From positions 1,116,001 through 1,180,000 of the forward strand of contig NC_058166.1 in NCBI RefSeq assembly GCF_020080835.1: a stretch of DNA of 64,000 nt, in the 5' to 3' direction. The stretch's first letter is position 1. Each line of letters starts with the position of its first letter. The notes below the pieces were generated by a model. The model did not search any database, had not been told where the DNA came from, and saw nothing but the letters and a program-made list of their open reading frames with translations. Shown piece by piece: positions 47,481-59,350 of this stretch. The DNA is from Cotesia glomerata (lineage: Eukaryota > Arthropoda > Insecta > Hymenoptera > Braconidae). The translations under genes and the position numbers were made by a program.

Positions 47481-48960
47481 TTAGGATGATTTTTTGGTGA
47501 TTTTAGTAGTCATAATGACTACTATGCATAGTATTTTAACTACTATGCATAGTTTTGGGGTTACTATTGCTACTAGGAAGAGTTTTAGGGCTACTATGAC
47601 GTTTATTAGTGCTACTATGGCAAGTTTTGTCACAACTATTGATATTATTAGTGTTTAAGATATACTATTACATTTTTATAGTTTTTATTTTAATTATAGC
47701 AGCAACTATTACTCTTCTAATAGCTACTATGTTCCTAATAGTAACAACTACGCCACTAATAGTATAAACTGTGACTCTAATAGCAATTACGACCCTTCTA
47801 GTAGCAACTATGACCTTCATAGTAGTTACTATGAACCTCGTAGTAGCTAATATGACCTTTTTTGCAACCAATCATGACCCTAATAGTCGCAATTATTACT
47901 CTAAAACTATCATAGTAGTCATAAAAAACTTCCTAGTAGTCCTAATACACTAAAGATTTGAATAGTAGGCACTAAAACTATTATATAGTCTGAAAAAATA
48001 TTTTTGCAGTCCTAATAGTCTTAAAAATAATTCTAATAATTTCTAATAAATTCTAAAAATTCGTAATAGTAGTTACTAATAGCATCATAGTAGTCTTCAA
48101 AACTGTCCTAGTAGTCCTTAAACCTATCATAGTAGTCTTAAAAACTTTCCTAGTAGTCCTAAAAATTATTCTAGTAGTCCTAATGAATACAAATTCGCCA
48201 TAGTAGTTACTAATAGCATCCTAGTAGTCCGATAAAATATCCTAGTAGTCCTAAAAATCATTAAAGTAGTTCTAAAAATTATCATCGTAGTCCTGATAAT
48301 TAAAAATTCGTACTAGTAGTCCAAAAAACTATCCTAGTAGTCCTAAAAATCATTATAGTAGTCTCAAAAATTATCCTAGTAGTCCTAACAATTATCATAG
48401 AAGGCCCAATAATTAAAAATTTACACTAGTAGTTATTAATAGTATCATAGTAATCTTAAAACCAATCCTAGTAGTCTTAAAAATCATTATAGTAGTCCTA
48501 AAAATGATCCTAGTAGTCCTAAAAATTATCATCGTAGTCCTGATAATTAAAAATTCGCACTAGTAGTCGAAAAAACTATCCTAGTAGTCTTAAAAATAAT
48601 TATAACAGTCTCAAAAATTATCTTAGTAGTCCTAAAAATTATCATAGTTGTCCTAATAATTAAAAATTTTGCAGTAGTAGTTACTAGGAGCATCCTAGTA
48701 GTTCCAAAAACTATCCTAGTAGTCCTAAAAATAATCCTAGTAGTCCTAAAAATAATCCTAGTAGTCCTAAAAATTATCATAGTAGCCCTAATAAATAAAA
48801 ATTTCCACTAGTAGTTATTATTAGTATCATAGTAACCTTAAAAACTATCCTAGTAGTCCTAAAAATCATTATAGTAGTTCTAAAAATTATCATAGTAGAC
48901 CTAATAAATGACTTATTCGCAATTGTAGCTACTAAAACTACCATAATAATCCAAAAATCT
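47481..48960 (-). repeat. 21-bp array 2 (TCCTAGTAGTCCTAAAAATAA)
   Basis: Exact 21-base tandem units around 48711-48775. This array is the reverse-oriented relative of array 1 (ACTACTAGGA). The left 150 bases (47500-47620) mix ACTATGCATAG and CTACTAGGAA units, bridging this array to the CATGCATG arrays further right. Confidence 0.92.
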
Positions 48961-49329
48961 TGAATATAACCAATAAAACCTCAAATAAAAGTCCTCAAAC
49001 GCCCCAATGACCTCCATAGTAGCATCATTCCTTCCATTGTCCCCAGATAATTAATAATTAATCGTCATAAAAAAAATTTAAATGGGAATTTTTGAGGGAT
49101 ATTCCCACCGGAGAAGATACAAAGAAATCCATATGTTACTCTTTTCAATTACAACGACAACAATTAACAACGTCTCTTTCATTTCGTTTATTTTTTTTTC
49201 TTCTCCCTCTTCCCATTCGCCAACATTGGTCGTTATTTTTACATCGAGCTCACAACTTAAACTCTTTTATATATCCATCATCGGAATTCCTTTATTTGCG
49301 AGAAATAATAAACCGTAATATTCCCTCCA

Positions 49330-49361
<32 letters not shown>

Positions 49362-49510
49362 CTAAAGTTTTTTTATTAATTTTTTATTTTAGAATATCTT
49401 AAAAAAATTATAACTCATAATTCTTGCTTATAATTTTAGTAAAATTTTATAATTATTATTAGTTTTATAAAAATTATTAAAAATCTATTTAAATTGCTTA
49501 CAATTCACTT
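48961..49510. other. Spacer with (ATT)n
   Basis: Contains an uninterrupted ATT triplet run at about 49331-49361 and a T/C-rich 49180-49230 part. No gene recognised. Confidence 0.45.
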
Positions 49511-50521
49511 ACAAAATTTTGTTTTATCAAATAATGATTTTTGTTCAATTGCACTGTACTTTCTTAAACATTGACATTTTTTAAGATATAAGCCCATCCC
49601 GATGTTGTACTCATCAAGAGCTTTCATTTGAGTACCCAAATGCATTTTTGATATATTTTTCATATATACATACATATAACATATATAAATATATAAAATA
49701 AATGAAAAATTAATGTGGGTACTCAAATGAAAGGTCTTGATGATTGTAACATTAGGATGAGCTTATTTCTTTAAAAATATTAATATTTCTCAAGATACAG
49801 GGTCATTTCTTCATTATTAACATTTTCAAAAATATAGGCTCATCTTGATGTTACACTCATCAAGAGCTTTCATTTGAGTACCCACATGCATTTTTGATAT
49901 ATTTTTCATATATACATATATATAATATATATAAATATATAAAATATATGAAAAATTGATGTGGGTACTCAAATGAAAGGTCTTGATGATTGTAACATTA
50001 GAATGAGCTTATATCTTTAAAAATGTCAATAGTTCACAACATACAAGGTCATTTCTTAATTAATAAAAATTATTTGAGAATATATTTAATAATTTTATAG
50101 AATTTATAACAAATAAACAATAGCAAAAAAAATTTTTAAAACTAAAATATGCAATTTTTTAAAAATTATTTTTATTTTTATTTTAATAACATTTAATTTT
50201 GATATATTTTCATATATACATATATATAATATATATTTCAAATATATAAGCCCATCCCGATGTTGTACTCATCAAGAGCTTTCATTTGAGTACCCAAATG
50301 CATTTTTGATATATTTTTCATATATACATATATGTGATATATATAAATATATAAAATATATGAAAAATTGATGTGGGTACTCAAATGAAAGGTCTTGATG
50401 AGTGTAACATTATGATGAGCTTATATCTTTAAAAATGTCAATAGTTCACGAGATACAGGGTCATTTCTTAATTTTGTATCTAGAGATAAAGCATTTTTGA
50501 ATGCAGCTTAAATACTTATAG
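49511..50521 (+). mobile_element. Hairpin-module repeat element, locus 3
   Basis: The left border AAAATTTTGTTTTATCAAATA..AATTGCACTGTAC and right border AAGCATTTTTGA..AAATACTTATAG match locus 2. It has three palindromic modules, with an AT-rich linker at 50050-50215 that is also present, reversed, in locus 1 (14040-14200). Module stems use CATCAAGAGCTTTCATTTGA and GTGGGTACTCAAATGAAAGG, with ATATATATAATATATAT loops. Confidence 0.9.
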
Positions 50522-50609
50522 TCATAAATTAATTGTTGGTGCGAATGATATTAAACCTTGAAAAGAAGATTAGATTACAAAACTTTAGAATTAAAAAAAA
50601 AATTAGTTC

Positions 50610-50676
50610 ATAAATACACCGACAGGAGGCGATGTGGCGCTTTTTATTCTCGCTTGCAGAAACTTTTTTCAAAGTT

Positions 50677-50677
<1 letters not shown>
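50610..50677 (+). repeat. GGCGC hairpin repeat copy, truncated
   Basis: GTGGCGCTTTTTATTCTCGC followed by TTGCAGAAACTT matches the copies at 62.58 and 62.85 kb. The preceding GGCGCC half is altered here to GGAGGCGAT. It is followed by a 30-base T run (50678-50707). Confidence 0.75.

Positions 50678-50707
<30 letters not shown>
50678..50707 (+). repeat. Poly-T run (30)
   Basis: Uninterrupted T run followed by TATATATA. Confidence 0.95.
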
Positions 50708-50710
<3 letters not shown>

Positions 50711-51180
50711 TATATAAGTTAACTCAATAAAGCCATCGGCACTTAAAATAATTCCGATCCCTCCGACTTACTTACTCAACATCTTTAATTGTAATCAGTT
50801 GGCATAATCCACATACATATATATTAAATATAACACATATGGGGAACAAGAATAACATATATATCTATATATATATGTATATATATATGTATAGTGGTAG
50901 CGTCACGCGTGGACGCATATGTCTGACCAGCGATCCGCGACAACAAACCAACCAACAACCAACGATGATTGTAATCGGGCGTCGTGAGTTTCTTCGCGCT
51001 AAAACTGATCCGCTCCACAGCTCACGCCTCCCACCCCCTGGCCCCCTCCTCAACCCCGCGGGCACCCGCTAAGGAGTCATACTTTATTTATATAAATTAT
51101 AAAACTTGTGATTTTAAACCGATAAATATATTTACATTTAATGGTGGAATAAATTTAATACGATTACTTTAGTAGTAATA
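50708..51180. other. Unique GC-richer island
   Basis: 50890-51072 is GC-rich (CACGCGTGGACGC, CCCCTGGCCCCCTCC, CCCCGCGGGCACCCG). Several overlapping frames exist on both strands, none with a recognisable domain. Promoter-like composition only. Confidence 0.4.
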
Positions 51181-52530
51181 GTAATAATACTACTACTGTG
51201 CATGCTTTTTTAGTTACTAATAATACAAAATATTTTTTATTAGAGTTACTATATTGATATTTTCTATTACTTTTGTCACTACCATGCATGATTGTGTTAC
51301 TATCATGCATGATTGTGTTACTATCATGCCTGATATAATGATTATATCATGCACACAATATTGCCCTTATGCATGATTTAGTAACTATCATGCATGATTT
51401 AGTAACTATCATGCATGATTTAGTAACTATCATGCATTTATGCATGATTCTGTAAACATCATGCATTATTTAGTAACTACTATGCGTAATCATGCATTTA
51501 TGCATGATTTAATGAATTTTTTGCATGATTTTGTAACTACCATGCATGGCTTGATGACTATCATGCATACCTTAATGACTACCATACATTATTTTGTTAC
51601 TGCCATGCATGATTAAGTAACTATTGTGCGTAATCATGCATTCATGCATGATTTAATGACTACTTTTCATGATTTTGTTAATACTATATATGATTTCATA
51701 ACTACCATGCATGATTTTATAATTTACATGCATGGCTCAGTAGCTACCATGCATGATTTTGAAACTACCATAAAAAATAATGCAATTATGCATGATTTGA
51801 AGAATATTTTGTATGATCATGATAATACTGTACATGATTTTGTAACTATTATGCATGATTTAGTAACTGCCGAGTGTAATCATGCATTTATGCATGATTT
51901 TGTAATCATTATGCATGATTTAATGAATTTTTTGCATGATTTTGTAACTATCATGCACAATAATGCAATTAAGCATTATTTAAAGAATAATTTGCATGAT
52001 CATGTTAATACTATGCATGATTTTGTAACTATTATGCATGATGTAAAGAATACTTTGCATGATTTTGTTATTACTATGCATGGTATCAAAACTGTTAATA
52101 ATATCAAGCCTACTATGCATAATTTTGCTACTACCATGCATGATTTCGTAACTATCATGGGTAATCATGCATTTCTGCATGATTTAATGAGTACTTTGCA
52201 TGATTTTGTTAATACTGTGTATGATTTCGTAACTACAATGCATGGTTTCATGACTACTATGCATGATTTCGTAACTACCATGCATGATTTTTTAATACTA
52301 TGTATGATTTTGAAACTACCATGCATGGTGACTGTCTACCGTGCATGATTTTATAACAATCATGCATGAGTTAATGACTACCATGCATGATTTTGTAACT
52401 ACTATGATTGTATGCCCATCATGCATGATGTAAAGACTACTTTGCATGATTTTGTTAATAATATGCATGATTTTGTTAATACTATGCATGATTTCGTAAC
52501 TACCATGCATAATAGTGCAATTCAAAAAAT
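51181..52530 (+). repeat. 21-bp array 3 (CATGCATGATTTAGTAACTAT)
   Basis: Tandem and interspersed 21-base units with the self-complementary core ATGCAT, clearest at 51375-51430. The plus-strand frame at 51626-52348 (MHDF.TTMHDF repeats) is a translation of the array. The reverse-oriented partner is 59.88-61.05 kb. Confidence 0.93.
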
Positions 52531-52539
52531 TTCTTATTA

Positions 52540-53100
52540 CAACTAACATTTTTCTAAAATGAAATTTTCCGGACTTCAATTTTTAATACTAAAAAAAATT
52601 TTCCATATTTCATATCAGAGTTTTCCGGAAAATTCGAAAAATTTTCCATAACAATTAAGATATTGTCGGTTGGAAATTTTCCGAACTTCTAAAAAAATTT
52701 TCCATTATAATTAAAATGTTTCCAATCTGAAATTTTCCGGGCTTTAATTTTTAATACTAAAAAAATTTTTTATATTTCATATCAGAATTTTCCGGAAAAT
52801 TCGAAAAATTTTACATGACATTTAAAATTTTTCCAATTTGAAATTTTTCGGACTTTAATTTTTAATGCTAAAAATAATTTTTCATATTTCATATCAGAAT
52901 TCTCCGGAAAATCAAAAAAATTTTCTATTAAATTACAAATTTTTCCAATCTGAAATTTTCCGAACTTAAATTTTTAATGCTGAAGAAAATTTTTCATGTT
53001 TCATGTCCAAATTTTTCGGAAAATCTAATAAAATTTTCCATTACAATAAAAATATTTTAAATCTGAAATTTTGCAGGCTACACTAATACACCCAGAAAAA
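52540..53100 (+). repeat. ~112-bp tandem repeat (TGAAATTTTCCGGACTT)
   Basis: CCGG/CCGA landmarks lie at 52569, 52681, 52737, 52849, 52960 and about 53074. Most steps are 111-114, with one truncated 56-base unit (exactly half). Units contain CTTTAATTTTTAAT.CTAAA, CATATTTCATATCAGAATTT and TCCGGAAAATTCGAAAAATT. Related sequence in reverse lies at 61060-61270. Confidence 0.85.
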
Positions 53101-53183
53101 TCTAAAAAAAAAATTTTCCGAGGTACTTAATTGTAGTTTTCCCGGAAAAAGAATAACAATAACTGAGGGTATTATTATTGCAG

Positions 53184-53347
53184 GAGTTAAATAATAGGGA
53201 AAAGGCCGGGAAAGTGCCGGAGGTCAAGCGGGTTCCATTTTGTGGTGGAAGTTGTCGACTTGGAATGAAGGAATAGCATTGAAGCTGGGAAGGAGGAAGG
53301 AGAAGTACTCGACTGACCAAATCAACAACTTCTCAGTCAACGGCTCG
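53184..53347 (+). other. Candidate exon (weak), possibly non-coding
   Basis: A GC-richer 164-base segment is bounded by ATTATTATTGCAG (acceptor, CAG at 53181-53183) and CTCG|GTAAGT (donor at 53348). All three frames contain a stop when read from that acceptor, so it would be a leader or non-coding exon. If a later acceptor is used, one frame stays open from 53198 through the donor in phase 0, containing WWKLSTWNEGIALKLGRR. The protein family is not recognised. Confidence 0.3.
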
Positions 53348-53786
53348 GTAAGTAAAACCCCGTGTTTATCTTATGAATACCTAAATCTACCTACTCTAGG
53401 TAATTCACAAATTCTATATCATATTATATATTATAATTTACTTACCAATGTTATAATTACAATTTACTGAGAACGTAAAACACAACTGGAGTTCACTTCC
53501 CGGTTATGCTTCTGTCGAATGAGTAATAACTGACCCAACTTTGCTATACAATATTACAATACTGTTACGATTATTATTATTACTATTGCTATTACCGCGG
53601 GCAAGTAATACAACAGGAGCCACTGAATAAGATTAATTTCATTCCAGAACTCATGCTCGTTCTCACATCGCGTATACTCAAGTGTTTCGCCGCCCTGGAT
53701 ATAATTTACGAGTATTTGTTTTCCATTTTACCAAATTTTCTTTTCATTTTTCGGGGGTCTGTTTTCATTTAAAGAGATGTAACTCG
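53348..53786. other. Spacer
   Basis: Unique AT-rich sequence with an ATT/TATTAC triplet tract near 53570-53595, ending in AGATGTAACTCG, the first half of a satellite monomer that is split by the foldback. Confidence 0.45.
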
Positions 53787-55212
53787 CCCGTGTAAAAAAA
53801 AATTGTCCCAAAAATATCCCAAGCGTGGGACATCCAAACGTGACACAATTTGGGACAATTTTGGGACATCTCAAAAAAAAATTAAAAATTTTAAAATAGT
53901 GCGTTTAAGAAATTTTTCGTCGATTTTAGGTATTTTTTTGAAGATTTTCAGAAGACTTCACAATTTCATGACAATTTTACTACAATTTTAAACGGTTTTT
54001 AAATGATTTTGAAGAAGATAATTTATTTTTGCACAGCTGTAAATTTGTCTAGAAATTAATGGATGAAACATTTATTGAACATTTTTGGGACAATTTTAGG
54101 ACATTTTTGGAATATTTTCGGAACATTTTTTTAATATTTTTAGAACAATTTTGAACGTTTTTCAAATAATTAAAAAAAAAAAACAATTTATTTTTGCACG
54201 GTTGTAGATTTGTCCTAAAATTAATAAATGAAAAATTTTAGGACATTTTTGGGACAACTTGAGGACATTTTTGGGACAACTTTAGGACATTTTTGGGACA
54301 ACTTTAGGACATTTTTGGGACAATTTTAGTACATTTTTAGGACATTTTTGGGACAATTCTGTAATGTTTCTACAACAAACTTTGAACATTTTTAGACACT
54401 TTTATTTCACGACACTTTTGACCGATTTCAAGAAAGATAATTTATTTTTGCACGCTTGTAGATTTGTACTAAAATTAATAGATGAAAAATTTTAGGACAT
54501 TTTTGGGACAATTTTAGGACATTTTTGGGACAACTTTAGGACAATTTTAGGAAATTTTCGGAACATTTTTTTAATATTTTTTAAATATTTTTTTAAATAT
54601 TTTTTCAATAGTGTCGTGAAATAGTTCTAAAAATGTTCAAAGTTTGTTGTTGAAACATTACAGAGTTGTCCCAAAAATGTCCTCAAGTTGTCCCAAAAAT
54701 GTCCTAAAATTTTTCATCTATTAATTTTAGGACAAATCTACAACTGTGCAAAAATAAATTGTTTTTTTTTTTAATTATTTGAAAAACGTTCAAAATTGTC
54801 CTAAAAATATTAAAAAAATGTCCTAAAATTGTCCCAAAAATGTCCTAAAATTGTCCCAAAAATGTCCTAAAAATGTCCTAAAATTGTCCCAAAAATGTTC
54901 AATAAATGTTTCATCCATTAATTTCTAGACAAATCTACAGCTGTGCAAAAATAAATTATCTTCTTCAAAATCATTTAAAAACCGTTTAAAATTGTAGTAA
55001 AATTGTCATGAAATTATGAAGTTTTTCTGAAAATCTTCAAAAAAATACCTAAAATCGACGAAAAATTACTTAAACGCACTATTTTAAAACTTTTAATTTT
55101 TTTTAAGATGTCCCAAAATTGTCCCAAAAATGTCCCAAATTGTGTCACGTTTGGATGTCCCACGCTTGGGACATTTTTGGGAAAATTTGGGGACAATTTT
55201 TTTTTACACGGG
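53787..55212. mobile_element. GTCCCAAAA foldback element, copy 2 (1.4 kb)
   Basis: Termini CCCGTGTAAAAAAAAATTGT and its reverse complement, ending ACACGGG. The arms match copy 1, including TGGGACATCCAAACGTGACA, and the larger centre has more GGACATTTTTGGGACAACTT units. The flanks TAACTCG and CGGAAAATATT rebuild the satellite word TAACTCGGAAAATATT when the element and one CG are removed. This indicates a CG target duplication or an equivalent 2-base ambiguity. No internal coding sequence. Confidence 0.93.
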
Positions 55213-57140
55213 CGGAAAATATTAAGTTTTAGAAAATTTTTTAAAAACCTAAAATTTAGCCCGGAAAATTTTATATTTGATTAATTTCAATTTTCCTGGA
55301 AAATTTTCATATTTTCGGGAAAATTTGATTAAATAGATGAAAAATTAAAAAATTTTCCTTTACTTTAAATGGCTGTAACTCGGAAAATAGAGTTTTGGAA
55401 AATTTTTTTAGAATTAAAAATTGTAGCCCGGAAAATTTTATATCTGATTAATTTCAATTTTCCTAGAAAATTTTCATATTTTCTGGAAAATTTAATCATA
55501 TAGATGAAAAATAAAAAAATTTTTCAAAAATTTAAAATTTTCCTTTACTTTCAATGGCTGTAATTCGGAAAATATTCAGTTGGAAAATTTTTTAACGAAG
55601 GAAAATTGTAGTCCGGAAAATTTTCTATTTGGTAAATTACAATTTTCCTGGAAAATTTGCATATTTTTCGGAAAATTTGATTACAAAGATAAAAAACTGA
55701 AAATTTTTTTAAAAATTAAAGGGGAAAATTTATTAAGAATCAAATTGTGGCCCGGAAAATTTTCTATTCGACTAATTACAATTTTCCTGGAAAATTTTAG
55801 TATTTTTGAGAAAATTGGATAACAAAGATTAAAAATTGAAAATTTTTTTGACAATTTGGAAGTTTTCTTTACTTTAAATAGCTGTAAATTGGAAAATGAA
55901 GTTTCAGAAACTTTTTTAAGAATACAAAATTGTAGCCCGGAAAATTATCTATCTGATTATTTTAAATTATGCTGAAAAATTTTCATATTTTCCGGAAAAT
56001 TTGGATACAAATTGAAAAATTCAAAATTTTTTTGATAATTATGAAATTTTCCTTTACTTTAAATGGCTGTAACTAGAGAATATATCGATTTTTGGAAGGA
56101 AAATTGTAGCTCGGAAAATTTTCTATTTGGTAAATTACAATTTTCCTGGAAAATTTCGACACAAAGATGAAAAATTAAAAATATTTTTAAAAATTTTCCT
56201 TCATTTTAAATGGCTGTAACTCCGAAAATAAAGTTTTGGAAAATTCTTTTAAGAATCGAAAATTGTAGCCGGGAAAATTTTCTATTTGATAAATTACAAT
56301 TTTCCTGGAAAATTTTCATATTTTCTTAGAAACTAAAATATTAAGATGAAAAATTAAAAATTTTTCTGAAACTAAAAAATTTTTCTTTACTTTAAATCGC
56401 TGTAATTCAGAAAATATTGAGTTGGAAAATTTTTTAAGGATGAAAAATTGTAACCCGGAAAATTTTCCATCTAATTAATTACAATTATGCTGGAAAATTT
56501 CCATATTTTCCTGAAAATTTAAGTACTAAAATGAAAAAATTGAAAATTTTTCCCATAATTTTAAGATGATTCTTCACTTTAAATGGCTATAACTCGGAAA
56601 ATTTCATTTCGGAAAATTTTCATTGATGGTAAAATTATAGCCCGGAAAATTTTCGATCTTAAGCACACCCCACTTCCCTAAAAATTTCCATAAATTTTCT
56701 TGAAATTCAAGTTCAAAAACTAAAATTCCTAAAATTTTTCTAAAATTTATACTTTTTTCTTTTAATCACTCATAACTCGAAAAATTTTAATTTCTGGAAA
56801 ATTTTTATTGATTACAGAATTATAGTCCGGAAAATTTCCAATCCCAAACACTTCCTACTTTCTAAAAAATTTTTCTAAATTCTCCTAAAATTCAAGTACA
56901 AAAACTAAAATTCCTAGAACTCTTCTAAAATTGTTACTTTTTTCTTTCAATTGCTCATAACTCGGAGAATTTTAATTTCTGGAAATTTTGATAAATTACA
57001 AAATTATAGCCCGGAAAATTTCCGATCCTAAACACTCCCAATTTCTCCAAAAATTTTCGTAAATTCGTACAAAATTTAACTCCAAAAATTCTAAGATTAA
57101 AAATTATCCAAATTTGCAGCTTTTTGATTTCAAAAGCCTA
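55213..57140 (-). repeat. Satellite array, GGCTGTAACTCGGAAAAT subfamily
   Basis: Landmarks TAG(C/T)CCGGAAAATTTT at 55260, 55427, 55612, 55751, 55936, 56110, 56268, 56454, 56641, 56826 and 57010. Many steps are 184-187 and others are shortened to 139-174. Same subfamily as 31.8-33.1 kb. The monomer split by the foldback is the leftmost one. Confidence 0.9.
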
Positions 57141-57775
57141 TAACTCGTGAACTAATTAAGCCAGAAGGTCGCTGAAGGGTTCATTCGACAGGTGAGACTC
57201 TGGCGTTCGAGTTTCACTCGTTAAACGTCTCCTTCTGACCAGTAGCTTCGGAGATATCGAAGCACAAAAAAGTTGACTTTCACCAAAATTTCTCACACTT
57301 TATAGACTCAGGATAATTACAGTAATAACAATAATAATCAATTATCTAAGATAATTATCATTAAAAATTTATAACAGTAGTGTCTTATAAAATAACAATG
57401 ACAAATAAGAGGTTAACAGTTATTGCGCGTGACTCCGTGACTAAAAATTCTTACCAAGAAACAAAAAGATTTAACCTGATTGTTCGTACTCTCGATTATT
57501 ATATATTATATTTATTATTGTCCTCTTCTGTTCACTCACCGGGCACTAAACAGGAAAAAAATAACCTCCAGTTAGCACGTAATAATTTCCATTCGAAAGA
57601 TTTCTCGTTGAATAGAAAAATAAAACAGACAATGAGCGGACGGGAGTATTGAATTATCATGACTTCGAAGAATACATTAAATACTAAATAATTATTTTAT
57701 TAACTTTACTTACGCATACACTTTTTTTTACTCTCCAATAAACAGTCACGACTATTGTTTTCTTTACTCGGATGA
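57141..57775. other. Unique spacer with imperfect inverted repeat
   Basis: AGCCAGAAGGTCGCT near 57169 is partly answered by CCTTCTGACCAGTAGCT near 57230. An open frame at 57380-57652 starts at GTG and has no recognisable domain, so no gene is called. Confidence 0.4.
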
Positions 57776-59350
57776 TTTCGGGCCTGATATCTCGAAAACA
57801 AGACGTCGGAAGTAGAGAACACGCAAACAAAAATTGTAGCTTAGGGTGTTAGCTTTCAAATGAGCCCTCAAATGATCAATTATTTTGATTACTTCAAAAG
57901 TTATGGCTATTTTTCAATCCGAAAATTGGAAACCCAAATTTTGCATTTTCCGCAAGAGGTCATTTTGATAATTTTTATTTTGAAAAATATTGACATTAGA
58001 GAAAAAATTTCTAAATAAAAGTTGTAGCTTAAGATATTAGCTTTCCAATAAGTCCTCAAACGATCAATTATATTAATTGGTTCAAAAATTATGGTCATTT
58101 TTCAATCCGAAAATTGGAAATGATAAATTTGAAATATTCGCAAGAGGTCACTTTGATAATTTATAACTTGAAAATTATTGACTTTAGAAAATAAAATTGA
58201 TACAAATTGTAGCTTGAAATCTTACCTCTAAAATGAGTCCTCAAACGATTAATTATTTTGATTGGTTCAAAAGTTATGGCCATTTTTCAATCCGAAAGTT
58301 AGAAATCCAAATTTTGCATTTTCCGCAAGAGGTCATTTTGATAGTTTTTATATTGAAAAATATTGACATGAGAGAAAAAATTTTCAAATAAAAGTTGTAG
58401 CTTAAAATATTAGCTTTCTTATAAATCCTCAAACGATCAATTATATTAATTGGTTAAAAAATTATGGTCATTTTTCAATCCGAAAATTGGAAATGATAAA
58501 TTTGAAATTTTCGCAAGAGGTCACTTGATAATTAATAACTCGAAAATTATCGACTTTAGAAAATAAAATTGATATAAATTGTAGCTTGAAATCTTACCTC
58601 TAAAATGAGTCCTCAAACGATTAATTATTTTGATTGGTTCAAAAGTTATGGCCATTTTTCAATCCGAAAGTTAGAAATCCAAATTTTGCATTTTCCGCAA
58701 GAGGTCACTTCGATAATTGATAACTCCAAATTTATTGACTTTAGAAAAAAATTTTTGGGATAAAATTGTAGTTTGAGGTCTTAGCTTTCAAACGAGTCCT
58801 CAAACGATCAATTATTTTGATTGGTTCAAAAGTTATAGCCATTTTTTAATCCAAAAATTGGAAATAATAATTTTTAAATTTTCGCAAGAGGCCACTTTAA
58901 TAATTGATAACTCGAAAATTCTCGACTGTAAAAAAAAAGTTAAGTACCAAAATTGTAGCTTGAATTCTTACCTTAAAAATGAGTCCTCAAACAATTAATT
59001 ATTTTGATTGGTTCAAAAGTTATGGCCATTTTTCAATCCGAAAATTGGAAATCCAAATTTTGCATTTTCCGCAAGAGGTCATTTTGATAATTTTTATTTT
59101 GGAAAATATTGATATTAGAGGAAAAATTTTCAAACAAAAATTGTAGCTTAAGATATGACCTTTCCAATGAGTCCTTAAACGATCAATTATTTTGATTAGT
59201 TCATAAGTTACAGCAATTTTTAAATCCGAAAATTGGAAAAGCAAGTTATCAATTTTCGGTTCGCAAAAAGTAACTTAAATTTTAAATATCTCGACAAATA
59301 TTAATTTTAGAAAAAAATTTCTAAAACAAAATTTGTAGCTTGAGATCTTA
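57776..59350 (+). repeat. Dimeric satellite, ~373-bp higher-order repeat
   Basis: GCAAGAGGTCA landmarks at 57952, 58140, 58325, 58513, 58697, 58884 and 59071, with a degenerate one at 59262. Two monomer types alternate: one has TTTGCATTTTCCGCAAGAGG and the other GAAATTTTCGCAAGAGGTCA with ATAACTCGAAAATTATCGA. Like-to-like distances are 371-374. The core AACTCGAAAATTATCGACTTTAGAAA..AAATTGTAGCTTG links the family to the 184-bp superfamily. Confidence 0.93.

Noticed and set aside
49331..49361. Telomeric repeat
   Set aside because: The run is ATT triplets, not TTAGG or a related telomere unit.
51626..52348. 240-codon plus-strand frame of MHDFVTT-type repeats
   Set aside because: A direct translation of the 21-bp CATGCATG array, with overlapping open frames on the other strand.
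57380..57652. 90-codon plus-strand frame
   Set aside because: Starts at GTG, no domain, composition like the surroundings, no splice signals.
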